Positions 1-13,139 of a stretch of 64,000 nt of DNA are shown here, piece by piece; within the stretch, counting starts at the first letter, position 1, and the number at the start of each line of letters is the position of its first letter. Made by a program: the position numbers and the translations under genes. The notes beneath the pieces are model-generated. The model had not been told where the DNA came from. It did no database searches and was given only the letters and a program-made list of their open reading frames with translations. Source of the DNA: Diospyros lotus (Eukaryota > Streptophyta > Magnoliopsida > Ericales > Ebenaceae); NCBI RefSeq assembly GCF_014633365.1, contig NC_068339.1, positions 1,803,001 through 1,867,000 of the forward strand. The letters run 5' to 3'.

Positions 1-1557
1 CGGCTCGCGGCGGCAGGCGACGGCTTCGGTGGTGGCCGTTGGGGCGGTCGTGATGGCCGACGGAGCTAGGCAGTGCGCGGGCATGGCCATCGCAAAGAAA
101 AAGGAGCAGAGTAGTTGTAGGGGAAGAAAGGAAGGAAGGAAGGAAGAAGAAGAAGAAGAAAGAGGAGGAAAGAAGAAAGGAGAAGAAGAAAAGAAAAGAA
201 AAAGAAATAAAGAAGAAAGAAAAGAAGAAATGGTGGCATGGTTGCTGGAGAAAAGCAGAGGCGCAAAGAAGATGAAGTGGGGAAGAAGAGAAAAAGAAAA
301 AGAAAAAGAAAAAAAGAAAGAAAAGAAAAGAAAATAGGAAAATGATGGGAAAAAACCTAGAAAAATTCTGGAAAATAGGAAATTATATTTCGGTAATATC
401 CCGAAGATTTTGGTGAGAAAAATTGTCCAAGCACTCGTTTCGAGGATATGGCACGCATATCGAGGAAGCTAAGTTAAGGTAAATAAAATTTCCTAGAAAA
501 TTTTATAAATTTAAGAATATTATTTTATGAATTTTCCTAGTGAAATATTTGAGAAAATATTTTAGAAATATTTAGTTTGGATTTATTGAGAAAAAATATG
601 AAGAAATAGAGAGAAAATTATAGAAAATGCCAGAAATTACGCAAAAATAGGTTTTAATATTTATTTAAATAATTGTTGTGATTAGGATGCTTTGAGAAAT
701 AAGTTTAAGTGACTTGTCAAATTTTGAGGTTGGCACGCAAATCGAGGCAATGCACGAGGCAAGACACGGATATCAAGGTAGCCCAATAAGCTTGAGAAGG
801 TAAGTGGTACTCCCCAATTAAAGTTAGTTTTATGGAAAATGGTTGGGTTGTAAGTGATTTATGTTCCTCGAAAATGTTTTCATCATATTGACATGCCCTG
901 ATATGTATCCATCACGTAAACTGCATACATGACATGACTATGAAATGCATAAATACATTGATCACTCGCATTGAGGCCGTAAGGAGTACGAACTGGCACC
1001 GCTGTTTTACCAAGGGTGCACCCATATACCCCAGCTTCGAAAGAGATGGTCGCAAAAATGGTAGGTAGCATGAGGGGTGCAGTTGACACCTACGAGGTAA
1101 GACATTGCATACACACATGATATAGCATTATGTACTCTTACTTAGATGATTCATCATCTAACTTGGGCTTTGCCTCTGGAATATTCAAACGTTCCAGATG
1201 GAGATTATAGCAGATACGAGGATGAATGAGGCATGAAATGGCACTTAGCAGAGTGCATGATAAATGAAATGTATGTAACGTAGCCCCTGTATTTAAGTTC
1301 TGCTACTTTAGATTCTGAACGTTTTGAGAAATGTTGAAGATGTAAGAATTTATTTATGATTAATGTTATGATATCAGGTTTCGATCATTACTTCTACATT
1401 TGATGTGTATAATGATTCTCTGTCGAGATAAAATGTATGAAAATTCTAGAACGAATTCGAGGAATGATGTGGTTTACCTTTAGTGTTTGAAAGAAAAAAA
1501 TTATTGTCCCGGAATTGTCCTAAGTTTATAACGCGCACGGGAAAGCGGGGCACTACA
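1..1557 (+). repeat. LTR family A, copy 1, 3' part only
   Basis: This is the 3' part of a long LTR whose 5' part lies outside the window. It shares, in the same order, a purine-rich tract, an AT-rich stretch, a conserved block around 890-1110 and a terminal segment ending near GCGGGGCACTACA with the copies at 1558-5683, 17763-22761 and 27772-31976. Family A copies start TGTAATACCCC and end GCGTTACA, and two of them have perfect 5-bp target duplications, so they are LTRs. Length, base composition and ends fit plant Ty3/gypsy chromovirus LTRs, but no coding region is attached here. It abuts the next copy directly. Confidence 0.75.
115..345 (+). repeat. GA-rich (GAA/AAG) low-complexity tract in LTR A
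   Basis: A purine-only-like tract of GAA, AAG and GAAAAG units. Equivalent tracts lie at the same position in other family A copies (about 2700-2800, 18444-18690, 29003-29118) and in a related LTR-like piece at 37158-37260, so the tract belongs to the LTR and is not an isolated microsatellite. It creates lysine/glutamate-rich open frames that are not genes. Confidence 0.8.
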
Positions 1558-2174
1558 GAATCGACTGTAGGGAATGGCTTGGAGTGAAATTGTCCAAGGA
1601 AAATGATACGGTGTTGATAAGCATCCCGAGATAGGATATACTGTATTGAAATAAATCGGATCGGGAACAGTTTTCGGTACAGCTAAAATACAGCTATCAT
1701 TTAGGCTGCAAAATTGAATCGTTGTAGGAGACTCCCAAAAAATCAACAGAACAGTAGGAGGGCTCCGATTTTGCATAATAAGCAACCCTTCAGTGGTTTC
1801 GGGATGAAACGATAGCTTGGTGAGGACATTAGGGCAAAATCGTCCAAATTGAGTAACCTTAAAGTTATTAATTTTGGATTTTCAATATTGAAATGCAATT
1901 TAATTCAGTGTTTGAGAGCGTATTTGCTATTATGGAATTGCTCAAGTGATATTATGAGAAAATTGGGATTTAATGCATAATTTTATATATATTAATGTAA
2001 TATATGATATATAAATATAAATATATATATATTTGTGTACGTGCATAGGAGAGCCCACGCCTCTGTAAATGCGACCCACGCCTTTGTAAATGCAACCAAC
2101 GTCTCTGCAAATCCATGGCAACAAGTTGAGTGTGTCAGATGCTAAGAGGGATGGGCAAGAGGGTTGGAGATGGC

Positions 2175-2182
2175 TATAAAAG
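2175..2182 (+). promoter_or_regulatory. Candidate LTR TATA box
   Basis: TATAAAAG, followed by G-rich sequence, in the upstream half of LTR family A copy 2 and before the GC-rich and purine-rich part. This position fits the U3/R border of an LTR promoter. The call rests only on motif and position. Confidence 0.4.
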
Positions 2183-3676
2183 GGGATGGGTTGTGAGCAA
2201 ATGGAAGCATAGAGAGTTGCAAAGCAATGACTGAAGCAAGCATGGGCGGCTAAGGTAATGAGCAACTGGCCGAGAGTTCGCTAGAGAGAGAGATAGGGAG
2301 CTGGGTCGTGAGGGTGGATGGAGGCAACCGGCCATAGCCGCGAGCTCCAAGCAGCCATGGCCGCAAGCTCGAGCATGTGCAGAACCGGGCCAGCGAGCAA
2401 AGCAATAGTGATGGAGGTGCGGTGATGGCTGCAAACGCGTGGTGTCGGCGCGAAGGCGGCCGGAGGCCTGAAAGGCGATAGCCGAGGCTGTCGGAGCTGG
2501 CCTAGGATGGCTAGTTTTGGCCATGGTAGCAACGGGCAGTGGCAGTGGGCAGCGAGCTCGGGCGGCCGCGGCGGAGGCTGCAGAGGTTGGGGATGGCGCG
2601 GTCGGCGGTAAAGGCACGTAGTGGCGCTAGCAGCGGCTTATGGCCGTGTCAGCGGCGGCTGACACGCGGGCGGTGTGGCTGTGGGTGCTGGTGCATCACA
2701 GAGGAAGGGGAGAAGAAAGAGGAGGGAGGAAGAAGAGAAGGAAAAAAGAAAAAGAAAAAAAAAGAAAAGAAAAGGAAAAAATGGAGAAAAATAGAAAAAA
2801 TGCTAGAGAAATCCTGAAAAATAGGATTTGGGGATTTAGTAATTTTTTGGAGATTTTGGCAAGAAAAATGATTCGAGTAGGCATTTTGAAGATATGACAC
2901 GCATATCGAGGAAGCCAGAGATGCTAAGTTAAGGTAAGTAAAATTTTCTAAAAAAAATTAAAAATTCAAGAATATTATTTTATGAATTGTCGTAGTGAAA
3001 TATTTGAGAAAATATTTTAGAAATATTTAGTTTGGATTTATTAAGGAAAAATAGAGAGAAAAATAAAGAAAATGCAAGAAATTATGGAAAATAGGTTTTG
3101 GATGCTTATTTAAATAATTATGGTGTTTAGGATGCTTTGAGGTTTAAGTTGAAGTGACTTGTGCAAATTTTGAGGTTGGTACACAAATTGAGGTGATGCG
3201 CGAATTTCAAGACATGCACGAATATCGAGGTAGCTTGATAAGATTGAGAAGGTAAGTGGTACTTCCCAACTAGATTTAGCTTTATGAAAAATACTTGAAT
3301 TGTAGGTGATTTTATCATATTGACATGTTCCGATATGTATCCATCACGTAGACTGCATACATGACATGTTATGAAATGCATATGTACACGTCGATATCAT
3401 TGATCACACGCATCATGGCCGTAGGGAGTACGAACTAGCACCGCTACCTCACCAAGGGTGCCCCCATACACTCCAACTTCGAAAGAGATGGCCGTAAAAA
3501 TGGTAGGTAGCATGAGGGGTGCAGTTGACACCTACGATAACTAAGACATTGCATTCATGCACGAAATATGTTTTCTGTACTCTTACTTATATAATTCATC
3601 ATCTAACTTGGGATTTGCTCCTGGAATATTTAAACATTCCATATGGAGATTGTAGCAGATACGAGGATGAATGAGG

Positions 3677-5297
3677 TGGCTGCACTCCTCACCCTACAAT
3701 TTAAATAGCCTTAATCAGTTTGGACGTTCAGTGTTGAAATGGTGAGGAGGTTTAAACTCACCAGTGTGTGAGTGTAGTTGTAGCACAAATATAAATTCCG
3801 GACAAGTCCGGGTCGATTCACTGGGAGGTGTATTTAACAAAAGAATGGTTCATTCGGGTTGATTTATCCAAAGAGAGCTAAGTTTTCCTGATTGTGAAAA
3901 GTTTTTTTTTTTTTTTTTGAATATTAAAAAGGTCTTGGGTTGAGGCGAGTTCAGAACCAATGCCTTATAAATCTCTTATAGTAATTTAAACAGCAATATT
4001 AATCTGAAATAAACAGAGGATCGTTTCGTACTTATAATTCAAGATACGAATGATTCTTAGCTAAGCAACCCTCATACATGATATGATGGTTCTGGGTTAA
4101 GATATCACTGTAAATTTTATTATACTAGAGACTATGATTTGATCGTCTGAGCTTGGGTATATCTCATCTCCAATTCTAGCAACTTTCATACATGGCATGA
4201 GAGTTCTAAGTTAGGATGATGACCCAATCCAAACTCACAAAATCATTTATACACTCAACTCGAGTTTAACTCAGATAAATCTTGCATTCATCGAGGTTTG
4301 GCTTATCTTGAGATTTAAGAACATTGGACACTGTCCTCGCCTTAACCCAAGATTAGATTTAGCTACTCATTTCCATTTTTTAAAATAAATTGGCAGGAAT
4401 TTAAATGACAGGAATTAAAAGACAGTATTTAAAAGACTATTTTTTAACCGACCATATAGGCGGTATATAATTTAAAGACAATAATTGAAAGACTATTTTG
4501 ACCGACCATATAGGCGGTATATAATTGAAAGATAATAATTGAAATTGCAAGAATTTAAAGGCAGAAATTAATCGACCATTTAGGCGGTGGATAATGAAGT
4601 AACAATAAATGACATAAGAATTTAAATAAGAAAGAGAAGAAGTAAGATTTGCAAGAGAAAATAAAAGAGAACAAAAGCAATTAAAACAACTAAAATTTCA
4701 TTCAAGAATAATCATCTCTTACAAGTGCACCTAAGTGCTCTATTTATAGGCTAAAAGATGTAATGGAAACCACTTAATTATATAATTTAATAATACAAAA
4801 TATCTAATTGATGATGTAAGCAATGATGTCATTTTAACCATGATGTAAGCAATGATGTCATCTTATCCCATGATGTAAGCGATGATGTCATCATATCCCA
4901 TGATGTAAGCGATGATGTCATCCTATTTGTGGAACTTGGGCTTTTCATGTTTTTGGGCTTTGGGCCTTCTTTGTGTTGGGCTTGAGCTTGGGTTTGGGCC
5001 TTCCTTGTGTTGGGCTTGAGCTTGGGCTTGGGCTTGTCTTATGTTGGATTCTATTTGATTGTTGGGCCAAGTGCACATGAAACATCCTCTAGACTCCATA
5101 GTTGGTCCATGATTTTGAGCAACAATAATGGGTAATCCAACGTCTTCGATTTATGCCCCTAATTAATTGTAGAAGACAGCTTTCTTGCTTCATCCTGTAA
5201 TAATATATAATGCAAATAATTATTTATTTTAAGCATAATTATAAAGCCAAAATAGGGATATAATTCATTAGGATATAGGAAATATTGACCCTTATCA
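3677..5297 (-). mobile_element. Solo LTR, 1621 bp, target duplication TGAGG
   Basis: The insert starts TGGCTGCACTCC and ends CCTTATCA, thus TG...CA, and is flanked by TGAGG at 3672-3676 and 5298-5302. Joining the flanks restores the family A sequence found in other copies. No coding region is present, so it is a solo LTR. A TATAAATA motif on the minus strand (4741-4748) suggests minus orientation. It holds a 30-bp tandem repeat (4811-4925), two short repeats of a GACCGACCATATAGGCGG motif (about 4447-4520), and a GGGCTTGAGCTTGG repeat (about 4975-5035). The superfamily is not settled. Confidence 0.75.
4811..4925. repeat. 30-bp tandem repeat, four units
   Basis: Four units of 29-30 bp built on ATGATGTAAGC, AATGATGTCA and a short TATCCC tail. 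The last two units share a G for A change. It lies inside the solo LTR, upstream of its minus-strand start in genomic coordinates. Confidence 0.85.
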
Positions 5298-5683
5298 TGA
5301 GGCATGAAATGACACTTAGCAAAGTGCATGATAAATGAAATGTATGTAATGTAGCCCCTATATTTAAGTTCTGCTACTTTGACTTCTGGATGTTTTAAAA
5401 GCATGAGGATGTATAACCTTATTTGAGGTTAATGATAGTTGAGAACTTATGTTTGTATTAAGTTATGTTGAGGAACGATGATTTAATGATCAATGTTAAG
5501 ATATCAGGTTTCGATCCTTACTTTCGCATTTGATGTGTATAATGATTTTCTTTCGAGATAAATGAATGAGAATTCTGGGATGGATTCGAGGAAGGATGTG
5601 GTTTAGCATTAGTTTGAAAGAAAAAAATTTATTGTTCTAGAATTGTCCCAAGTTATAACGCGCCTGAGAAGCGGGGTGTTACA

Positions 5684-6637
5684 GCTGCTCCGATTGCTGG
5701 CAGCCATCCGCTCGCTGCCCAGCTCTCGAGGTGCTGCCATGGCCGCCTGCCCAAGCTCTCATTCGCTTCTACATTTCTTCCATTTGCTCTCCACTTCCTC
5801 TTCTATTTATAGGAAACCCTCACCCTCAACTCCTTTGGCCATCCCCTTTAGCGTGAAGATTACGCCATTTGTAGAGCATGGCCAGGGAGTTCATAGGGCA
5901 TGGCCACACTTGCATATACATATATATATATATAGTACACCACATTTAATTAATGAGAGATAAATCAATCTCTCAATTCTCCCTACCCCATATCTTCTTG
6001 TAGATTTTCTTTCAAATCTTCCAACCCACGATTGATTATGTACTTCCAATTGCACAAATTTGCACCCACTGCTTCACGTATATGCACATATATATCATAT
6101 ATTATATTATAATAATAAAGAAATAACACATTTAAATCTCAAATTTCATCCCTATTTCACCTATGCAATTCCTTAATTACAATTATACCCTTAAACCTCA
6201 AATTAATTTACATTACAATACCGAAAACGCAAAATTAATAATTTCAAAGTTACTCGATAAGGGTGATTTCATCCCAGTGTCCTCACTGGGCCATTGATTC
6301 ATCTCGAAACCACTGAAGGGTTGCTCATTACAAAAAATTGGAGCCCCCTCAGGCTTTCGTTGACTTCCCGAGGGTCCCCTACGATGATTCAGTTTTGCAG
6401 CCTAAATAGCAGCTGTATTTTACCTGTACCAAAAATCGTTCCTGATCTGATTTCTTTCAATACCATAAATCCTATCTCGGAACGCTCATTAAGACCATAT
6501 CATTTTCCTTAGATAATTTCACTTCGAGACACTCCCTGCAGTCGATTCGGTACTTATAACTACTATCAAACCAATTTTTCGGTATTCTAAACTTGTCTAA
6601 ATTATGTGGTAACCTCATACAAACATGGGGTATTACA
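5684..6637 (-). repeat. LTR family A, copy 3, inverted 5' part
   Basis: Read on the minus strand this begins TGTAATACCCCATG at 6637 and follows the 5' kilobase of family A, including the blocks that contain GAATCGACTGCAGGGA and the CAACCCTTCAGTGG segment. It stops at 5684, exactly where copy 2 ends on the plus strand. A TATAAATA motif lies on the minus strand at 5804-5811. The 3' part of this copy is absent, so copy 2 either inserted into it or was joined to it by rearrangement. Confidence 0.7.
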
Positions 6638-7139
6638 TATATATTTCTGTGTATATATGTATGTACGCTAAAAACGATGGTGTTCGTTGCTCATTTTTGT
6701 GTGGATACATATATTTTGTGTGTTTGCTGCTCATTTATGTATATTAAATGTATGTACGTTGTATTAATGTTTGCTGGAATTAAATCTTAATGTTTGCTGG
6801 AATACTGTATCCCGTCAAATTTGGTTTAAGATGTATGTATATATATTAAGATTTACATACATACAACGTTTAAGATTTATGTATATTTAATGTATGTATG
6901 TATATGTTTGTAAATGTTTTGTGTGTTTACTACTTATATTTTTGTGTATGTATGTATGTACGCCAGAAACTATGGTGTTCGCTGCTTATTTTTGTGTGTA
7001 CACCTCATTTATGTATATTAAATGTATGTTTGCTGGAATTAAATCTTAAAGATTAAAATACAAATGAAATGTATGTAGGCAGCGTGTTTAAATGTGTGTA
7101 TGTAGGCCACGTTAGTATATGTATATAGTGATATTACGG
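6638..7139. repeat. ATGTATGTA-rich degenerate repeat region
   Basis: About 500 bp of dispersed, imperfect copies of TTTGTGTGTTTGCTGCTCAT, TATGTATATTAAATGTATG and ATGTATGTACG blocks. It links the inverted LTR to the CACTA region. No gene is visible. Confidence 0.6.
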
Positions 7140-8336
7140 GTCAGTCACGTAGTAAAAGGATTGCACACGGAAGACTTATTATTTTCTTGGAGTTTGGCAT
7201 AGTGGGACTTGGACTTTGATATTGAAGAAGTAATTAATTGGGTTTGTTTGGGTGGGTCCTGAACAAACATTCTGATTTGTGCCCATAAAATGGCTGAGTT
7301 TTATCTAATTAATTATTTCCTTAAGAGTTGGTCATCTTTCTCTCTAACCTAGCAATTTGCCTGCTGCTGCTACAAGTGTGCCACGAACTTTCTTTCATCT
7401 TGGATACGTATGTAACATGTTTTTGAATGTTACTTCATATAATTTTAACAGCAATTAGTGTGTGTATATATCATGAGTTGGGTAGCTTTTTGAAAACTTT
7501 GTTTGGAGTAATCAAGAGTTTTAGTTACATATGAAAATGATGGTTTATTTTTTGGTTTTTGGTTAAGGAAAAAGGAACTCATAATCAACTATGTAGCTGT
7601 AGTCAAACACTTGGAAATTAGTTTTTTTTTTTTTTATATATATTTCCAAATGTTGGAAACTTTTCTAATTTTTTTTTTAGGGGGGGGGGGGGGGTTGTTA
7701 AATGTTCAAATACTAGTATAGTAGCATTTGTGTTTTTTCCAACTTTGAATGGAGTTTTTGACTTGCCAGTAAACATACGCACAAATTATGTAGTCAAATA
7801 ATCAAAAAATATTTTTTGATAAATGTAAAAGGAATGCTTTAGTTGAAGGGGCGACGCACTAGGACTATTTATAAAGTTATTGAAATTGGAGGACTAACCA
7901 CTATCTGATAATATATTGTCTACATAGGATATGTTACTGCCGCCTCTTCATTTGCATGTTCTAGTTTCATTTATCTCTTATTAATATATTTTTTGTTATA
8001 ATATCACTAAAATGATATTTTTTATTTGATGAAATTATAGTATAATGACTTGTAGTGATATATGAGATGAATTTTGTTGTGATTTTATGAAGTATCTAAT
8101 GCATTGAGAATTGATGATGTTGCATATATTGAATTGTAATATTTTTGTGGGATGTTTTTTTCTTATAAGATGTTGAATTGTAATATTTCTATTAGTTTAA
8201 AAACACAATTTTAAACATGAGATCATAAATATAATATAAATCATTTTTGTACATGATAAATCATATTTTATTTTGAAAGTATTTAAAAGTTCTCATCACA
8301 TGCTTATTAATTGTTCTTTGTCTTGTATGGCAGAAT

Positions 8337-11300
8337 ATGGCACATAGATCATCATATGGTCAGTCTATGCGTCGTTGTCAATTCAGAAACATTGATGGGG
8401 AAAACCACATTGGTACACCCTATCTTTAACTTATTCATTACTTTGCATGTTAAATCCTACACAATTATATGTTTTTGCGGGGGGACATTCATCTCCGTCC
8501 ACTGATATGAGATTTGATTCCCCTAGCCCACAGACACCCCACCCCAACTATGATGGGCCTTCTTCCATGCCTATTGAAGTTGGGGGTTCATCCACGCCCA
8601 CTGCCACCCTTGATAATCGTCCGATGATATGTCCATTGGATTTTTTGTAAGTATCCCTTATCTTACTAATCAATTTCAACTTAAACAAAGAAATTTTCAT
8701 TTTAACACATTACTTTACAAATTAATGTGTGTTTTAACAGGTTTGATAATAATTTGTGCAAACGAGATATTTTTCGAATTATCCAAAGTAAGTTTGAGGG
8801 GCCATACCCGAGTTGGAAGAAGACAGATCCTGCTGTCAGAGAGATGTGATATGGCGAGCTTATGGTAATGTGTTTCTTTAGTATATCTATGGTTGATGGT
8901 TTGCTTTAGTAATGTCTAAATTTAAATTACCTATGGCTTATAATCAAGTGAATGGTATGGAGACAGTTTGGTAAAAATTGATCCATATTCACAATAAAAC
9001 AATACTCATGTCTTTTATTTAAACGTTTTTTTATTATTTGTATCCTTGTATTTTTTTAATTATAGTATCCATTTATGCATGTCTGTAACACCCAGTAATC
9101 CTAGTGTTATGAGGATGAGAAAGGAAGTAAGAAAACTTTCAAAAATGCCCTTGAGAAGGTGTTAGATCCTTGAGAATATTGGTGCCCTATAAGAGGGGTA
9201 TTTTAGTAATTTGGATAGTGAAGTCCAATAAAGGGTATTTTGATAAATTGAAAATAATTCCTATGTGGAATTAGGTGTGTAAGTGAATTAAATCCCAATT
9301 TTGTGTTTATGTGGAGATATATGGGATTAATAATTCATAAAAGGTATTTTGGTAGCTTTGGAGCAAATTCCATAAAGGAATTTAATTATGGAAAATGGGA
9401 AAAATGGTGGATATTCAATTATGTGGTAAAGTAATTAATTTTTCCTATATTGGAGAATAAATGTGGCGATGCCACATGGATAGATGAGATTAGAACTTGG
9501 AAGCCAAGGTTGGTGTCTTGGAATGACACATGGCTTAATATGGTCCAAGTTAAATGGGGAGATTAAATTAAATGCAAAAGAAACGCTAATTAGTCTTTCA
9601 AGCATTTAATGTTGAGCATGATTATATGGATTAAGGAAAATCCAAAAGAAAATAGGAAATTAGTCACCCATTAATGATGGAAAATTGTGGGATTTATTAA
9701 ATGGGAAAGAAATGTTTATGTCTCTCAAAGTAGTCTCTCATGTGATGGTTGAAAATAGTCTCATTTAAATAAATGAGAAAAATGGCTAATTTTGGGAAAT
9801 TCCAAGACTTGATCCAAGGGTGGATATTTGGTTTTGAAATTGGAAATGGATCCAATGGCTAATAATGAGTCTTGGAAGTGGGCATGGATTTCTAAATATT
9901 AAGAGATGAGTGGTTGAGATTAAAACTTTCAAAAGCACTTGGATTGTGCTTTTAATTGAAGGTTGAGATCTTCTCTTGAAAAGTGAATAAAATCCAATGG
10001 TTGAGATTTAAAGAGAGGAAATGGCATGGATTGTGTTTTCTTGTGTGGTTGGGATTTTCTCTCAAAAAGCAAATGAAAATCAATGGTTAAGATGAAGTCT
10101 TGAAATTGAGATTTCAAGACAAGAGTAGTATAAAAAGGAAAAGAGTGCTTTAGTCTCAAATTTTTGTCATTTGAAGAGTCTTGAAGGAAGAAATAAGAGA
10201 GATAGGAAGAAGTCTCTCATGGAGGAAAGAAATTAAGAAGGAAGGAAAGAATGGAGATGAAAGGAAGAAGAAAATGAAGAATGCAAAGGTAAGGTTTCTA
10301 CCTTATAGTATTAAAGAAAAATCCTTTTATCTTTCTTGTTTGGTGGCTTAGCTACCTTATTTTTTAAGGGGTTTCTTGAGAAAGAGCAAAGGTTGAAAGC
10401 AATGAAGGCCTTGAAGTTAAAGCATGTGAAAGCTTCAAAGAATGGAAAAGGGTAAGGGATGGCCCCATGGGAGGGTGGCCTTGCAATGTGTAGTAAGTAT
10501 GGTTCATAAATGTATATGTTGCATTTAGCATGTTCTTTGTGTTCATGAGACCTATGGCCATAGAGTAGTTTGGGAACATGGTTGAAATGGTGGGTTGATG
10601 CCTCTAACCTTGGTGGGTTGTGAGGGCAAAGAGACCTAGCCACACTTGCATACATTTGACATCATATAATCTTGTTATGTTCATATTTATTTTGCATTTC
10701 ACCCTTATTGAGCTTAATAGCTCATGAGATTTTTACCCTCACATATAGGTTGCCAAGGCATGAGAAAGTCAAGGCAATGGTGGAATGGCATGGGAAAGCT
10801 TGGGAATGAAGATCCAAGAGCTTATTTGGCTTATGGAAGCCTATGTGTTGTGTTTGATTTATGTAATGTAATTTATTTTGTTAGTTTTGAAATGTATGTT
10901 GTATTTAGGAAATGAGATATTAGCTTATGGAATGTTGAAGCCTAGGTTGGGTGAAAGTCTCATTTTCGTGTGTGTTGTGGGAAGCACCAAGAAGTTAAAT
11001 CATATGATTTTTGTTGGAAAAATAGTGGGTGTTTGATGTATGTTATGGAAACATCAAGAGTATTGTTTAAGCCTTAATTATGGAAAAATAGAGGCAAAAA
11101 TTGAATGAATGTGAAGTATATTTATTTAATTTAATTTCTAAAAAAATTGGGTTAGGAAGCCCAAAAAAAAGAAAAAAAAAAAAGAAAAGAAGTGGAGGCA
11201 GCAGCAGTAGTGTCGGGGCCCGCACGTGGCCCGTAGGGGGCCACAGCGGGTAACAGTCAGCAGTAGGAGCCCGGGCGTGGGTGCGCAGGAGTGTGGGCTC

Positions 11301-12959
11301 GCACGGCAGGTGCGGCTTGAGCGCAGGCACGATGCAAACGCGCGCGACCCGCTGCTAGCCGCGCGACCAGTGCATCGCAGGACTCGCGTGGTGGGCCCCG
11401 TCGGCCAATGTTTTTAAAAAATTTGAAATTATTGGCGATCTTTGGTGCAATTTTTAATTGATTTTGGGCCTCGGAGGGATTTTCAAAATAAAGGGATTTC
11501 TCGGGCATTTTGGAGAATAATGCCGAATTTTTAGAAAATTGAAAATTTTGAATTCCCTCCAAATTTGTTATAAATTGATGGGTTGATTGAACTTGTGAGT
11601 TATGGAGCCCGGTAAAATTCTTGGATGAAAAAAAAATTTTAAAAAAATAAGAAAATGGCGATTGGGCATCTTCATGAGATTTCTTTTCAACCAAATGTGG
11701 TGTGGTTAAACCCCAATTCTGCTAGTGAATCTTGGGGTTGAGGGAAGGGAAGGATGAGCCTAGCTCCCACCTAGGGCGTTTCGTTTCGAAACATGGTCCG
11801 CCCTTCACCAATGGTCGGGCAGGTGGCAATTCGGGTAATTGTTCACGAGTGACACCTATAAGTGGGATCGGGGCGTCACAATGCCTAACTCTGCTATTAT
11901 TGCTTAGAAAAGGTTTTTCTTAGTATATGTAATTGTTCACGAGTTATAGATGCTTGCTATGAAAAACCCTTGCATTTTGATATATAATTGATTTTTTTTA
12001 ACTTTTATTTTTTTTAACATTATAGAAAAATTGGTCTTGGGATAGTGCTTTGGAACATCAAATCAGGGCTAATTTTGAAAAGACTGCTTCCGATCGTATG
12101 ACCGATATTTATTTCGTGTCAGAAAGGATTTGAATAAAAAACCCTCGTGGATGTCGCTTTCTGTATTTGAAGTCCTAAAGAAGTATTGGAATTCTGCAGA
12201 ATTTAAGGATAAGTTTGAAAAAGGAAAGAAAAATAGGGCTTCAGACGTAGGAGGTAGTATGCATACATGTGGTTCCGTACCCATGTCTGAGCATAAAAAG
12301 AGATTGGTAATATTTGATGTTTAATATTATATTTTACTTTATGAATTTTTAAGAAATAATGATTTTTGCATTAACACTTTCTTTTTTCTTTGTAGTCAAG
12401 ACAATTTGGTCGCCCACCTACACAAGCTGAGTTGTTCCTCGCGACACATAGAAGGAAAGACAATTCTGGATTCGTTGATAGGAGGTCTGAGGATACTTAT
12501 GTAAGTATACATTACTTGTGTCTTTATATTATTTTATTATGTTTAATTGGCCTTTTTATAGTATAATGTATTTCATACATGTATCCATGATGCTTGCAGG
12601 TTAACTTTCAGACGTGACAACACGAGGCATCATCACAGTCATCGGCTATTGGCCATTCAAAAGATAGTGATGCTGGCTAGCCCTCGCACCCAGCTATTGA
12701 CGATAGATCCTTATGGTTGGAGGTTGCGAGCAGTAAGAAAAAGGGTCGTGTTTATGGAATGGGGTCAGAGGCACATATAATTCTCAGTTCCTACTATGTA
12801 CCGACACCACAACCACCGCCACAGTCATCGTCATCGTCATCCGTCTCACTATCAAATCAGATACAAGAAGCTGTTCGAGCAGTAATAGAACCCTTCAACC
12901 AGCGAATCTCGGCTATTGAAGATAGACTACATCACCGTTCTTCATCTTCATCGCCCTAG
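8337..12959 (+). pseudogene. CACTA TNP1-like protein (Transposase_24 family), broken
   Basis: Exons recognisable by protein pattern and splice sites are about 8337-8400, 8460-8646, 8741-8864, 12026-12306, 12396-12500 and 12600-12959. The second exon encodes a Pro/Ser/Thr-rich stretch. The fourth has KKNRAS-x-x-GGS-x-HT-x-GS and SEHKKRL, and the fifth has ELFLATHRRK and a FVDRRSEDTY end. The last holds KKKGRVYGMGS, a proline/serine stretch and a short C-terminal helix (QIQEAVRAVIEPFNQRIS). These are hallmarks of Transposase_24 proteins of plant CACTA elements, thought to bind the subterminal repeats. In-frame stops (near 8849, 12615 and 12678) and a frameshift near 12117 mark it as dead. The third intron contains the 2.8-kb solo LTR. 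Confidence 0.8.
9084..11880 (+). mobile_element. Solo LTR, 2797 bp, target duplication ATGTC/ATGCC
   Basis: It starts TGTAACACCC and ends GGGGCGTCACA, flanked by ATGTC (9079-9083) and ATGCC (11881-11885), a 5-bp duplication with one change. It has no coding region. It lies in an intron of the CACTA TNP1-like gene. The terminal sequence, size and a segment near 10700-10760 that resembles the splice-like TTGAG...CAGGT region of the LTRs at 17220 and 23460 suggest a chromovirus LTR. The 11200-11420 part is GC-rich. Confidence 0.75.
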
Positions 12960-13139
12960 AACCCTTCGGATCATTAGCATGATCCATTATTTGTATGGAT
13001 ATGTAATATGAAATTGTAGATGATTATGGATTTGTAGACGTTATTTGTATGCATGATATGTTATTTGTAATTGTTATCGGGTTGAATTTTAAATTTTTTT
13101 TAAAAAAAATATTTTATTTTTTTAAATTATATCTAAATT

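Larger units (their letters stand above)
1558..5683 (+). repeat. LTR family A, copy 2, 5' end truncated, with nested LTR
   Basis: This copy starts with GAATCGACTGTAGGG, which lies about 95 bp inside complete copies (17763 and 27772), and ends GCGGGGTGTTACA. Removing the nested insertion at 3677-5297 leaves about 2.5 kb, in keeping with the 2.6-2.7 kb of copy 5 without its insertion. It carries a TATA motif near 2175, a GC-rich segment (2200-2700), a purine tract (2700-2800) and the conserved 3' block. Its start is joined directly to copy 1, and its end directly to an inverted partial copy, so this is a rearranged LTR cluster without internal coding sequence. Confidence 0.75.

Noticed and set aside
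29..345. Lys/Glu-rich open frames on the plus strand and Phe/Leu-rich ones on the minus strand in purine tracts
   Set aside because: They come from GAA/AAG low complexity, recur in every family A LTR, and lack any domain or codon pattern of a gene. The same applies near 2640-2900, 18340-18760, 28856-29143 and 13585-13803.
4811..4925. CRISPR array
   Set aside because: The repeats are contiguous without unique spacers and the DNA is eukaryotic; it is a minisatellite.
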